Assembly: GCA_964620595.1 (NCBI GenBank)
Contig: CAZUHP010000023.1
Location: 1 to 48,281, forward strand
Direction of reading: 5' to 3'
Source of the DNA: Desulfocarbo sp964620595
GTDB taxonomy: Bacteria; Desulfobacterota; Desulfarculia; Desulfarculales; Desulfarculaceae
DNA length: 48,281 bases
Part shown: one piece after another, positions 31,908-38,795 of the stretch
How the letters are laid out: the number at the start of each line of letters is the position of its first letter
How positions within the stretch are numbered: the stretch's first letter is position 1
The notes under the pieces: generated by a model
Told to the model about the DNA's origin: nothing
The model's database searches: none
What the model saw: the letters and a program-made list of their open reading frames with translations, nothing else
Made by a program: the position numbers and the translations under genes

Positions 31908-34580
31908 TTAATGCGCCTCGGCCCAGTTCTTGCCCCAACTGGCCTCCACCACCAGGGGCACCTTGAGCTGAATCACCTTCTCCATGACTTCCTTGACGCG
32001 CTGGGCGAACCGCTCCACCTCCCCCTCCGGCACCTCGAACACCAGCTCGTCGTGCACCTGGAGGGTCATCAGCGCCTCGGGGAACTCCTCTTGCATCATC
32101 TGGTCCACCTGGAGCATGGCCAGCTTGATGATGTCCGCGGCAGTGCCCTGGATGGGCGTGTTCAGGGCCATGCGCTCGGCCGCCTCCCGGGCCAGCCGGT
32201 CGCGGTAGTTTATGGCGGGCAGGAAGCGGCGGCGGCCCAACAGGGTGGTGACATAGCCGCGCTCGCGGGCCTGGGCCAGGTTGCGCTGCTGGAAGGCGGC
32301 GATGCCCTGGTAGCGGCCCAGGTAGCGCTCGATGATCTGCTGGGCCTCGGCCAACTCGATCTTCTGCTCCCGGGCCAGGCGGAAGGCGCTCATGCCGTAG
32401 AGCACCCCAAAGTTGACCGTCTTGGCCCGGCGGCGCTGGTCCGGGGTCACCTGGTCCGGCGGCACCTCGAAAAGGCGCGAGGCGGTCTGGGTGTGCACGT
32501 CCAGGCCCGAGGTGAGGTCCTCTATGAGCAGCGGGTCCTCGGACAGGTGGGCCATCACCCGCAGCTCCACCTGGGAATAGTCGGCGCTCACCATGAGCCG
32601 GCCTGCCTCGGCTATGAAGCAGGCGCGGATGCGCTCGCCCAAATCGGAGCGGATGGGGATGTTCTGCAGGTTGGGGTCCGAGGAGCTGAGGCGGCCGGTG
32701 GCGGTGACGGTCTGGTTGAAGCTGGTGTGCACCCGGCCGGTCTGGGGGTTCACCAGGGTGGGCAGGGTGTCGATGTAGGTGTTCTTGAGTTTGGCTATGG
32801 AACGGTAGGCCAACACCTCGGCCGGCAGGGGGTGGCTCTCGGCCAGTTGGGTCAAGACGCTCATGTCGGTGGAGTAGGCGGTCTTCTTCTTGGTCTTCTT
32901 GAGCTGCTGGAGGCCCAGCTCGTCAAAGAGCACCTTGCCGAGTTGCTGGGGGGAGTTGAGGTTGAATTCGTGGCCGGCCAGCTTGTAACAGCGCTCCTCT
33001 ATGTCGCGCAGCTTCTCGCCCAGCTCCTTGCTCAGATCCTCCAGCCCCTCCACGTCCAGGGCCACGCCGTTCATCTCCATCTTGGACAGAAGGGGCACCA
33101 GGGGCATCTCCAGGTCCTTGAAGAGCTGCATGAGCCCGGCTTCTTCCAGGAGGGGCTCCATCTTCTCGGCCGCCTGCAAGGCCACGTCCGCGTCCTCGGC
33201 CGCGTAGTCGGTGGCCTTGTCCAGGTCGGCCAGGGCAAAGGAGAGGTTCTTGCCGCCGGTGGCCTCTTCGTAGGAGATCATGGAGCGCCCCAGGAACTCG
33301 GCGGCAATGGCGGTGAGGCCGTGGCTGGTACGGCCGGGGTTCAAGAGGTAGCTGGCCACCATGGTGTCAAAGGCCACGCCCTCCACGCTGAGCCCGGCGC
33401 GCTTCAGCACGGTGAGGTCGTACTTCAGGTTCTGGCCTATCTTGGCCAGGGCGGGATCGGCCAGGTAGGGGGCCAGCACCCGGAGCACCGCCTCCCGGTC
33501 GGCCTGGCTCTGGCCGTCCTTCAACTCGTGCCCCACGGGCACGTACACCGCCTCGCCCGCCTGGTGACACAGGGACACCCCCACCAACTCGGCCCGCATG
33601 GCCTGGATGGAGGTGGTTTCGGTGTCCACCGAAAGCCGCCCCTTTTGCTTGGCCGCCCGGAGGAAGGCCTCCAGCTCGGCGGGATCGGTGAGGCGGCGGT
33701 AGGAGGCGTCCGCCGAGGCGGCGGGCGCGGCGAACTCGCTGAGGAGCTTGCTGAACTCCAGGCGGGCCAGCACCGGGGTCAGCACCGCCGGATCGGGCGC
33801 GCGCACCTCGAATACCGGCGGGCTGAACTCCACCGGCGCGTCCTTGGCCAGGCGCACCAGCTCGCGGGAGAGAAGGGCCTGGTCGCGGTAGGCCAAGAGG
33901 TTTTCGCGCAGCTTGGACTTGCGCATGCCCTCGGCCGCCTCCAGCACCTTGTCCAGGCTGCCGTATTGCTTGATGAGCTTGGCCGCGGTCTTGGGACCCA
34001 CCCCGGGCACCCCGGGCACGTTGTCGCTGGAATCGCCGGTGAGCGCCATGTAGTCCACCACCTGGCCGGGCTCCACGCCCAGCTTCTCCGCCACCTCCCG
34101 GGGGCCCAGGCGCAGGTCCTTCATGGTGTCCCACAGGCTCACCTTGTCCTCCACCAGTTGGAACAGGTCCTTGTCGCCCGAGACCAGCACCACCTCGAAG
34201 CCCTGGTCCCGGGCCTTTTGGGCCAGGGTGGCCATGAGGTCGTCGGCCTCGTAGCCTTCCATCTCCACCGCCGGTAGCTCCAGGGCGGTCACCACCTGGC
34301 GCACCAGGGGGAGCTGGGCCTTGAGCCCCGGGTCCAGGGGCGGGCGGTTCGCCTTGTAGGCCGGGTAGAGCTTGTGGCGGAAGGTGGGGCCCTTGGCGTC
34401 GTAGACCACGGCCAGGTACTGGGGCTGGGCCTCCTTGATCACCTTGAGCAGCATCTGGGTAAAGCCGTATACCGCGCCGGTGGGCACCCCGTCGCTGGTG
34501 CTGAGCCCGCGGATGGCATGGAAGGCGCGGTGGATGTAGGAGCTGGCATCCAGCAGGTACAAGACAGGCGCTTGGGCCAC
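31908..34580 (-). CDS. polA: DNA polymerase I
   Basis: 890 residues, full length with all three domains. The 5'-3' exonuclease is at about 1-290 (YLLDASSYIHRAFHA, EADDLMATLA, LVSGDKDLFQLV, ALTGDSSDNVPGVPGVGPKTA). The 3'-5' proofreading exonuclease follows (SVDTETTS near residue 318 keeps the DxE pair). The polymerase domain has motif A VSADYSQVELR near 666, motif B RRAKTVNFGVLYGMSAF, and motif C VHDELVFEV near 843. It fills gaps and removes RNA primers. Start is GTG 34580 with GGGAGGTAACCCC before it. First gene of a unit with the membrane-anchored protein. Confidence 0.97.
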   Translation of the reverse strand: MAQAPVLYLLDASSYIHRAFHAIRGLSTSDGVPTGAVYGFTQMLLKVIKEAQPQYLAVVYDAKGPTFRHKLYPAYKANRPPLDPGLKAQLPLVRQVVTALELPAVEMEGYEADDLMATLAQKARDQGFEVVLVSGDKDLFQLVEDKVSLWDTMKDLRLGPREVAEKLGVEPGQVVDYMALTGDSSDNVPGVPGVGPKTAAKLIKQYGSLDKVLEAAEGMRKSKLRENLLAYRDQALLSRELVRLAKDAPVEFSPPVFEVRAPDPAVLTPVLARLEFSKLLSEFAAPAASADASYRRLTDPAELEAFLRAAKQKGRLSVDTETTSIQAMRAELVGVSLCHQAGEAVYVPVGHELKDGQSQADREAVLRVLAPYLADPALAKIGQNLKYDLTVLKRAGLSVEGVAFDTMVASYLLNPGRTSHGLTAIAAEFLGRSMISYEEATGGKNLSFALADLDKATDYAAEDADVALQAAEKMEPLLEEAGLMQLFKDLEMPLVPLLSKMEMNGVALDVEGLEDLSKELGEKLRDIEERCYKLAGHEFNLNSPQQLGKVLFDELGLQQLKKTKKKTAYSTDMSVLTQLAESHPLPAEVLAYRSIAKLKNTYIDTLPTLVNPQTGRVHTSFNQTVTATGRLSSSDPNLQNIPIRSDLGERIRACFIAEAGRLMVSADYSQVELRVMAHLSEDPLLIEDLTSGLDVHTQTASRLFEVPPDQVTPDQRRRAKTVNFGVLYGMSAFRLAREQKIELAEAQQIIERYLGRYQGIAAFQQRNLAQARERGYVTTLLGRRRFLPAINYRDRLAREAAERMALNTPIQGTAADIIKLAMLQVDQMMQEEFPEALMTLQVHDELVFEVPEGEVERFAQRVKEVMEKVIQLKVPLVVEASWGKNWAEAH

Positions 34581-34674
34581 GGGGTTACCTCCCTTGCCGG
34601 CATTCAGGGCGCTATCAGGCTATCGGCTTGCCCCCAGCTTACGGGGCGGCACGGCCCCCGGTCAAGCGGGGGGC

Positions 34675-34715
34675 GACGGGAGGCGGGTGACGGGAGGCGG
34701 GTGACGGGAGGGCGG
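34675..34715. repeat. 14-bp tandem repeat, almost three copies
   Basis: GACGGGAGGCGGGT at 34675-34688 and 34689-34702 are identical, and a third copy (34703-34715) is nearly complete. It lies in the divergent region between polA and the YkgJ-type gene, next to an inverted GGGGGGCGACGGG word like the C-rich tracts elsewhere. Confidence 0.85.
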
Positions 34716-34755
34716 GGGTGGCTTGCGCCCCCGGGCCGGCGCGGTATGATTGGGC

Positions 34756-35355
34756 ATGGCCGACCTCAAGCAAAAACTCACGGCCCTCAAGGTGGAGCTG
34801 AACGAGCTGCGCGCCCGCTGCGACGCGGCCTTCCAGCAGGTGGCCCGGGAGTACCCGGAGGCAATGGGCTGCAAGACCGGCTGCGACGACTGCTGTCACG
34901 CCATTTTCGACCTGGCGCCGGTGGAGGCCCTGGCCCTGGCGGTGGCCTTCCAGCAGCTCCCCCGCCAGCAGCGGCGCCAGGCCCTCCGCCGGGCCGAGAA
35001 GGCGGCCCGGCTCTACGACCAGGCCGCGCGCGAGGTGCTGGCCGCCCAGGGCGAGGAGCGGCTCAAGATACTGAGCCGGGCCCGGGTGCCCTGCCCGCTT
35101 CTGAAGGACGGCCGCTGCCTGCTCTACCAGGAGCGGCCGGCCACCTGCCGGCTCTACGGCATCCCGGTGGCCATCCAGGGCCGCGCCCGCACCTGCCACC
35201 GGGCGCGCTTCCGGGAGGGCCAGACCTACCCCACCGTGGACCTGGACCAGGTCAACCAGCAGTTGGACCAGCTCTCCCACGCGGCAATGGCCCTGGTGCC
35301 CACCCTCACCTCCCGCCGCCTGGACGTGGCCCGGGCCATTGGGCTGGAGTTCTAG
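34756..35355 (+). CDS. YkgJ-family cysteine-cluster protein
   Basis: 199 residues. The family pattern is CX3CX2CC: GCKTGCDDCCH at residues about 38-48, then CPLLKDGRCLLYQERPATCRLYGI and a last Cys in ARTCHRARF. The cysteines are thought to bind a metal or iron-sulfur cluster (the UPF0153/YkgJ group). An N-terminal helix (LKQKLTALKVELNELRARCD) precedes them. ATG 34756 is in family position; a TTG two codons earlier is possible and no good Shine-Dalgarno is seen. Single gene. Function unknown. Confidence 0.88.
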   Translation: MADLKQKLTALKVELNELRARCDAAFQQVAREYPEAMGCKTGCDDCCHAIFDLAPVEALALAVAFQQLPRQQRRQALRRAEKAARLYDQAAREVLAAQGEERLKILSRARVPCPLLKDGRCLLYQERPATCRLYGIPVAIQGRARTCHRARFREGQTYPTVDLDQVNQQLDQLSHAAMALVPTLTSRRLDVARAIGLEF

Positions 35356-35457
35356 GCAAGGGGCCAAGCCCGGCCTTCTTGCACGCGCCGTCCCCCTTCA
35401 CGCTCCTCCTGCCCATGCCGCCCTTGCCCCGCCGGAGAGGTGACACGAGTCGTTGTA

Positions 35458-35539
35458 GATAGAGCCCGGCCGCGGGCTTGGTGTAGGAACCGGTCCAGTT
35501 GTGGTCCAGGATGCGGCGGGCCTTTTTGAGTGCTCCTGC
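35458..35539 (-). pseudogene. Possible relic of a glycoside hydrolase gene (MGH1/GH63-like N-terminus)
   Basis: In one minus-strand frame of an otherwise empty 322-bp stretch (35356-35677), about 27 codons read ARRILDHNWTGSYTKPA then AGLY. This resembles the opening of mannosylglycerate-hydrolase or amylo-glucosidase-like enzymes, which continue PHQW.WDSAF. Here the frame continues LQRLVS and the similarity stops, with no plausible start or domain. I see no other gene in the stretch. The similarity is judged by eye and could be chance. Confidence 0.3.
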
Positions 35540-35677
35540 TGTCGGGGCCGCGGTCGGCAGGTGTCAATGCGGAGAAACAGAGGGGAGAAGGCGCCGCCGA
35601 TCCGGGCGGCATCCCGCAGGAGGGGCCGTGGGCTTGGGCTCAAAAGGGGGACGAGGCCGGGGGGCGGGGCCGGGGGA

Positions 35678-35857
35678 CTAGCTCCGGCCCTGGCTGGAGG
35701 TGTGCTTTTTGATCTGGTCGCCGGCCAAGGCCAAGACAGCGATACTGACCAGAAAAATGGGGAAGCTGAGCCACACGCTGTCCACCGCGCCGGCCAGCCA
35801 GATCAACAAGAGGCATACCGCCGTGCCCACGATGCCGAACAACCAGGAGCGTGCCAT
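35678..35857 (-). CDS. Small two-helix membrane protein
   Basis: 59 residues. Two hydrophobic helices (WLFGIVGTAVCLLLIWLAGA and VWLSFPIFLVSIAVLALAG) joined by a short turn, then a polar tail DQIKKHTSSQGRS. ATG 35857 has AAGGAGAAAATTC directly upstream, a strong ribosome site, so it is likely real despite its size. No recognised family; the fold is a membrane hairpin. Confidence 0.72.
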   Translation of the reverse strand: MARSWLFGIVGTAVCLLLIWLAGAVDSVWLSFPIFLVSIAVLALAGDQIKKHTSSQGRS

Positions 35858-36000
35858 GAATTTTCTCCTTGAGAAAAGGGGCCTACTCATCTTCCAACCT
35901 AGCAAATAGGCCTAAAGGGGGCAATAGGACTCCCCCGGCTTTGCTTGTAGGAAATTCTCTTACGCTCTGCGTCCTTGCTCCTTTGCCACCCGCCCCCGCC

Positions 36001-36056
36001 CCCCCGTCCCCCCCCCCCCCCGCCCCCCCCCCCCCTTTGGGGGGGGGGGGGGGGGC
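36001..36056. repeat. Homopolymer C and G tracts forming an inverted repeat
   Basis: Several C runs (the longest about 14) are followed by TTT and a G run of about 17. The last C run and the G run are self-complementary. It is extreme even for this GC-rich DNA and sits 56 bp before the assembly gap, so run lengths may be unreliable. Confidence 0.8.
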
Positions 36057-36060
36057 TGTG

Positions 36061-36111
36061 GAAAATGGGGGCCGGTTTCGGCTCCCGGCCTGGGCCCCGG
36101 CGTGGAATTTC
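36061..36111 (+). repeat. Hairpin element, copy 1
   Basis: About 51 bp, similar to 36199-36250. An 8-bp stem (36067-36074 with 36079-36086, one G-T pair) with loop GTTT, followed by CCCGGCCTGGGCCCCGG and ending GGAATTTC at the gap edge. Confidence 0.75.
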
Positions 36112-36121
36112 NNNNNNNNNN
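36112..36121. other. Assembly gap (10 N)
   Basis: Ten undetermined bases, between two copies of a hairpin element and inside C-rich repeats. Ten N may be a placeholder, so the true length is unknown. Confidence 0.99.
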
Positions 36122-36180
36122 CGCCCCCCCGTCGCCCCCCGTCGCCCGCCCCCCCGTCGCCCCCCCCGCCCCCCGTCGCG
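36122..36180. repeat. C-rich GTCGCC repeat tract (copy B)
   Basis: About five GTCGCC or GTCGC words separated by runs of 5-8 C immediately after the gap. It is the longest of the four such tracts. The stretch 35858-36347 holds no gene: it contains this tract, the homopolymers, the gap, two hairpin elements and then the Rrf2 promoter. Confidence 0.75.
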
Positions 36181-36198
36181 TGGGTGGGCGGGGATTCT

Positions 36199-36250
36199 GA
36201 AATAGGGGAGCCGTTTACGGCTCCCGGCTCGGCCCTGGGCTTGAATTTTC
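36199..36250 (+). repeat. Hairpin element, copy 2
   Basis: About 52 bp, an imperfect direct repeat of 36061-36111. The stem GGGAGCCG with CGGCTCCC (36206-36213 and 36218-36225) is perfect, loop TTTA. Where copy 1 has a G-T pair this copy has A-T, so the pairing is kept. Confidence 0.75.
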
Positions 36251-36287
36251 TATGGCTCCTACTTTTTTGTTATCCTTTGATTAGGGG

Positions 36288-36316
36288 TTGACGGGGTGGG
36301 AGAATATAAGTATATT
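36288..36316 (+). promoter_or_regulatory. Sigma-70 promoter of the Rrf2 operon
   Basis: TTGACG (36288-36293), exactly 17 nt, TATATT (36311-36316), 32 bp before the ATG. The AT-rich stretch just downstream (TAGTACCAGAATACC) overlaps the -10 and the start region, where an Rrf2 regulator could bind, though I see no clear palindrome. Confidence 0.75.
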
Positions 36317-36347
36317 AGTACCAGAATACCGGTTAACGAGGTGATAC

Positions 36348-36776
36348 ATGGCCAACATGTTGAAAATATCCGAGGCAGCCTCCCTGGCGTTGCATACCAT
36401 GGCCCTTTTGGCCGCCGACCCGGGGACCACCCGCGCCACCTGGGAGATCGCCAAGACCCTCCGGGTATCCGAGGCCCATCTGGCCAAGGTGCTCCAGCGC
36501 CTGGGCCGGTCCGGGCTGGTCAGAAGCCAGCGCGGGCCTGGCGGGGGGTTCACCTTGGGCAAGGACCCCGCGGCCATCACCTTGCTGGACGTGTACGAGG
36601 CCACCGAAGGCCCTCTGGAGTCGCCCGGCTGCCTCTTGGGCCGGCCGGCCTGCAACGGCTCCTGCATCCTGGGCGGGCTGTTGGACCAGGTGGGTATGCA
36701 GATACGCAACTATTTTGCGGAAACCCGCCTTTCAGACCTCCAGGGCGAGTTTTTTCGTGAGGAGAAGTATGCCTGA
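36348..36776 (+). CDS. Rrf2-family transcriptional regulator
   Basis: 142 residues. The N-terminal winged helix is typical (ISEAASLALHTMALLAAD, VSEAHLAKVLQRLGRSGLV, RGPGGGFTLGKDPAAITLLD). The family's three-cysteine cluster region is present as CLLGRPACNGSC (around residues 94-105), so an iron-sulfur cluster sensing redox, oxygen or nitric oxide is likely. ATG 36348 follows ACGAGGTGATAC. Its last 8 bases overlap the ferredoxin gene, so the regulator and the two following genes form one operon that it probably controls itself. Confidence 0.93.
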   Translation: MANMLKISEAASLALHTMALLAADPGTTRATWEIAKTLRVSEAHLAKVLQRLGRSGLVRSQRGPGGGFTLGKDPAAITLLDVYEATEGPLESPGCLLGRPACNGSCILGGLLDQVGMQIRNYFAETRLSDLQGEFFREEKYA

Positions 36777-37527
36777 GATCAGGAAGATCATTGAGATAGA
36801 CGAAGAGCTTTGCGACGGGTGCGGGCAGTGCATCCTGGCCTGTGCCGAGGGCGCGTTGCAGATAGTGGACGGCAAGGCCAAGTTGGTGGGCGATATCTAC
36901 TGTGACGGCCTGGGCGCCTGCATGGGCGAATGCCCCCAGGGCGCCTTGAAGATCATCGAGCGGCCGGCCGAATCCTTTGACGAGGAGGCGGTGGAAGCGC
37001 TTTTGAGCCAACGCAAGCAGGCCGAAACCTCCCAGGCCGCGCCCATGGCCTGCGGCTGCCCCAGCAGCGCGGCCATGAGCCTGGAGCCGGCCGGCGGGGC
37101 TCCGTCCCCTGGCGCTGCCGGGCCGGTGGAGAGCCAGCTGGGTCACTGGCCGGTCAAGCTGCAGCTTTTGAATCCCCAGGCCCCCTTCCTCAAGGGCGCG
37201 GACCTGGTGCTCCTGGCCGACTGCGCGGCCTGCGCGGTGCCGGATCTACACCAGCGCTTTCTGGCCGGCAAGACGGTGGCCATGGCCTGTCCCAAGCTGG
37301 ATGACGCCGAGGCCCACGCCGCCAAGCTGGCTGAATTGCTGGCGGGAGCCCGCCCCCGCTCCATCAAGGTGGTGCACATGGAGGTGCCCTGTTGCCGGGG
37401 GTTGGAATGGATCGTGGACCAGGCCCTGAAGCGGACCGGCTTGGAAATCCCGGTGGAGAGCGTGACCATCGATCGCCATGGCCGGGAGCGCGAGGATCAG
37501 CTTCCCGCGGCCACGGCCTTGGCCTGA
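36769..37527 (+). CDS. 4Fe-4S ferredoxin-domain protein with extra cysteines
   Basis: 252 residues. The N-terminal ferredoxin domain has CDGCGQCILACAEGAL (Cys 15, 18, 21, 25) and a second set CDGLGACMGECPQGAL. A linker with ACGCPSS follows, then a C-terminal alpha/beta region with DCAACAVPD, MACPKLDD and EVPCCRGLEWIV, where more metal may bind. Proteins of this kind follow Rrf2 regulators or hybrid cluster protein genes in anaerobes and are taken to be electron carriers in redox or nitrosative stress. ATG 36769 has GGAG before it and overlaps the regulator's stop. Confidence 0.85.
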   Translation: MPEIRKIIEIDEELCDGCGQCILACAEGALQIVDGKAKLVGDIYCDGLGACMGECPQGALKIIERPAESFDEEAVEALLSQRKQAETSQAAPMACGCPSSAAMSLEPAGGAPSPGAAGPVESQLGHWPVKLQLLNPQAPFLKGADLVLLADCAACAVPDLHQRFLAGKTVAMACPKLDDAEAHAAKLAELLAGARPRSIKVVHMEVPCCRGLEWIVDQALKRTGLEIPVESVTIDRHGREREDQLPAATALA

Positions 37528-37555
37528 TAGGCTGCGGGGGTGAAGGAGATGAGAC

Positions 37556-38200
37556 ATGGGTAAGATGATGTGCCCTGGCCAGGACACCGCCTTCTGGCGT
37601 CCCGGCGACATATACGAGGTCACCTGCTCCCAGTGCGGCCACGAGCTGGAGTTCTTCAAGGACGACGTGAGCCGGCGCTGCACCAACTGCGGCACCCGGG
37701 TGCAGAACCCCAAGCTCAACCTGGGCTGCGCCCAGTGGTGCGAGCATGCCAAGCAGTGCCTGGGCTACGACCCCAAGGAGATGATGCTTTCCGAGGGCGA
37801 GGACACCTCCCTGGTGGACAAGCTCATCGAGGGGCTTAAGGCGGCGGTGGGCGGCGACCAGGAGCGGCTGAGCCGGGCCATCACCGTGCTGGAGCAGGCC
37901 AAGGAGGTGCTGCGCCGGCGCGGGCCAGAGGGAGTGGACCCCAAGGTGGTGCTGGCCGCCGCGCTTCTGGGCGGCCTGGAGCCGGCCGAGGCCCGGCAGG
38001 TCATGGACCAGGCCGGGCTGGCTTGGGAGGCGGCCGACCGGGTGGAGGCCCTTTTGCACGGCGAGGACGGGGACAGCCAGGAGGCCCTGGTGAGAGCCGA
38101 TGCCGAGCGGCTGGCCGACAGCCCGGACCCGGCGGCCATGGCCACCGCGGCCGGACGCGAACTGGCCCAGGCCCAGGCCGCCCAAAAGGCTGGGGCATAG
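37556..38200 (+). CDS. Zinc-ribbon protein of the Rrf2-ferredoxin operon
   Basis: 214 residues. An N-terminal zinc ribbon has CSQCGHELEFF and CTNCGTRVQNP (two CXXC), preceded by MMCPGQDTAFWRPGDIYEV and followed by a third cysteine group LGCAQWCEHAKQCLG. The remaining two thirds is helical, with a central LVDKLIEGLKAAVGGDQERL and an alanine-rich end, and contains no obvious catalytic motif. It is 28 bp after the ferredoxin gene. The same three-gene order is one I associate with anaerobic Desulfobacterota, but the function is unknown. A strong terminator ends the operon. Confidence 0.78.
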   Translation: MGKMMCPGQDTAFWRPGDIYEVTCSQCGHELEFFKDDVSRRCTNCGTRVQNPKLNLGCAQWCEHAKQCLGYDPKEMMLSEGEDTSLVDKLIEGLKAAVGGDQERLSRAITVLEQAKEVLRRRGPEGVDPKVVLAAALLGGLEPAEARQVMDQAGLAWEAADRVEALLHGEDGDSQEALVRADAERLADSPDPAAMATAAGRELAQAQAAQKAGA

Positions 38201-38239
38201 CCGCGGCCGGGGCCGCTGAACGATATTGCCCGACCGGAT

Positions 38240-38284
38240 GCGCCGCCCCCCCGCCTGCAAGGCGGGGGGGCGGCGCGGTTTTCG
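38240..38284 (+). terminator. Terminator of the Rrf2 operon
   Basis: A 16-bp perfect stem (GCGCCGCCCCCCCGCC with its complement) around a TGCAA loop, followed by GGTTTTC. Very stable; there is no T-run on the other strand. Confidence 0.85.
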
Positions 38285-38307
38285 GGTTCCCCGGCCAGGC
38301 GGGGAGG

Positions 38308-38697
38308 TCAACTGGTCTTGGCCGTGCCCTTGCGCTCGTCGATGTCGCCGGGATACATCACCGCCTCGTGGCCGCGCTCTCCGGTGCGGATGCGGATCAC
38401 CTCCTCCACCGGGTACACGAAAATCAGCCCGTCACCGGTGTCGCCGGTGCGCGCGCCCGCCAGGATGGCTTCTATGGTGTCGTCCAGGTTGTGGTCGCTG
38501 AGCACGATGTTGATCTGGATCTTGGGCAGCATGTCCACCTGGTAGGAGCCCGAACGGCCGGACAGGGTGATGCCGCCCTGGCGCCCGCGGCCCCGTATCT
38601 CCACCATGCTCATGCCCACGATGCCCACTTCTTCCAGGGCGTCCTTTACGTCGTTGAGCTTGTCTTCCCTGATTATGGCCTCGATCTTCTTTAACAT
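38308..38697 (-). CDS. glnK: P-II nitrogen regulatory protein
   Basis: 129 residues, slightly longer than the typical 112. It starts MLKKIEAIIREDKLNDVKDAL; the T-loop holds Tyr52 in GSYQVDMLPK at the usual uridylylation position; the B-loop is ARTGDTGDGLIFV; the C-loop carries the RIRTGERG segment. A short tail YPGDIDERKGTAKTS is extra. P-II reports ATP/ADP and 2-oxoglutarate and blocks AmtB when nitrogen is plentiful. The gene follows amtB on the same strand, 98 bp away, and would be co-transcribed from the sigma-54 promoter. Confidence 0.94.
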   Translation of the reverse strand: MLKKIEAIIREDKLNDVKDALEEVGIVGMSMVEIRGRGRQGGITLSGRSGSYQVDMLPKIQINIVLSDHNLDDTIEAILAGARTGDTGDGLIFVYPVEEVIRIRTGERGHEAVMYPGDIDERKGTAKTS

Positions 38698-38725
38698 GGC
38701 CCTGCCTTTCTCATGTGGTTGAGAT

Positions 38726-38792
38726 TGCCGCTGGGCCGGGCCACCCCGCCGGGGGTGTGATCCGGGGCGGACCCGGCCTTGGGTCAGCGGCA
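38726..38792 (-). promoter_or_regulatory. Long stem-loop between amtB and glnK
   Basis: Starting 3 nt after the amtB stop, the minus strand reads TGCCGCTG, then GGCCGGG, CC, CCCC ... and the complements GGGG, GG, CCCGGCC, CAGCGGCA. The outer stem is 8 bp and the inner stems 7, 2 and 4 bp. No T-run follows, so it is not a standard terminator; it may protect or process the amtB message and set the ratio of the two products. Confidence 0.5.
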
Positions 38793-38795
38793 GTT

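Noticed and set aside
36122..36180. CRISPR array suspected from regularly spaced GTCGCC words
   Set aside because: The words are 6 bp, spacers are C-only and of uneven length, and no cas gene is nearby.
35869..36291. Plus-strand open frame across the assembly gap
   Set aside because: It runs through ten N and homopolymer C/G, and gives poly-Pro/Gly; there is no ribosome site or family.
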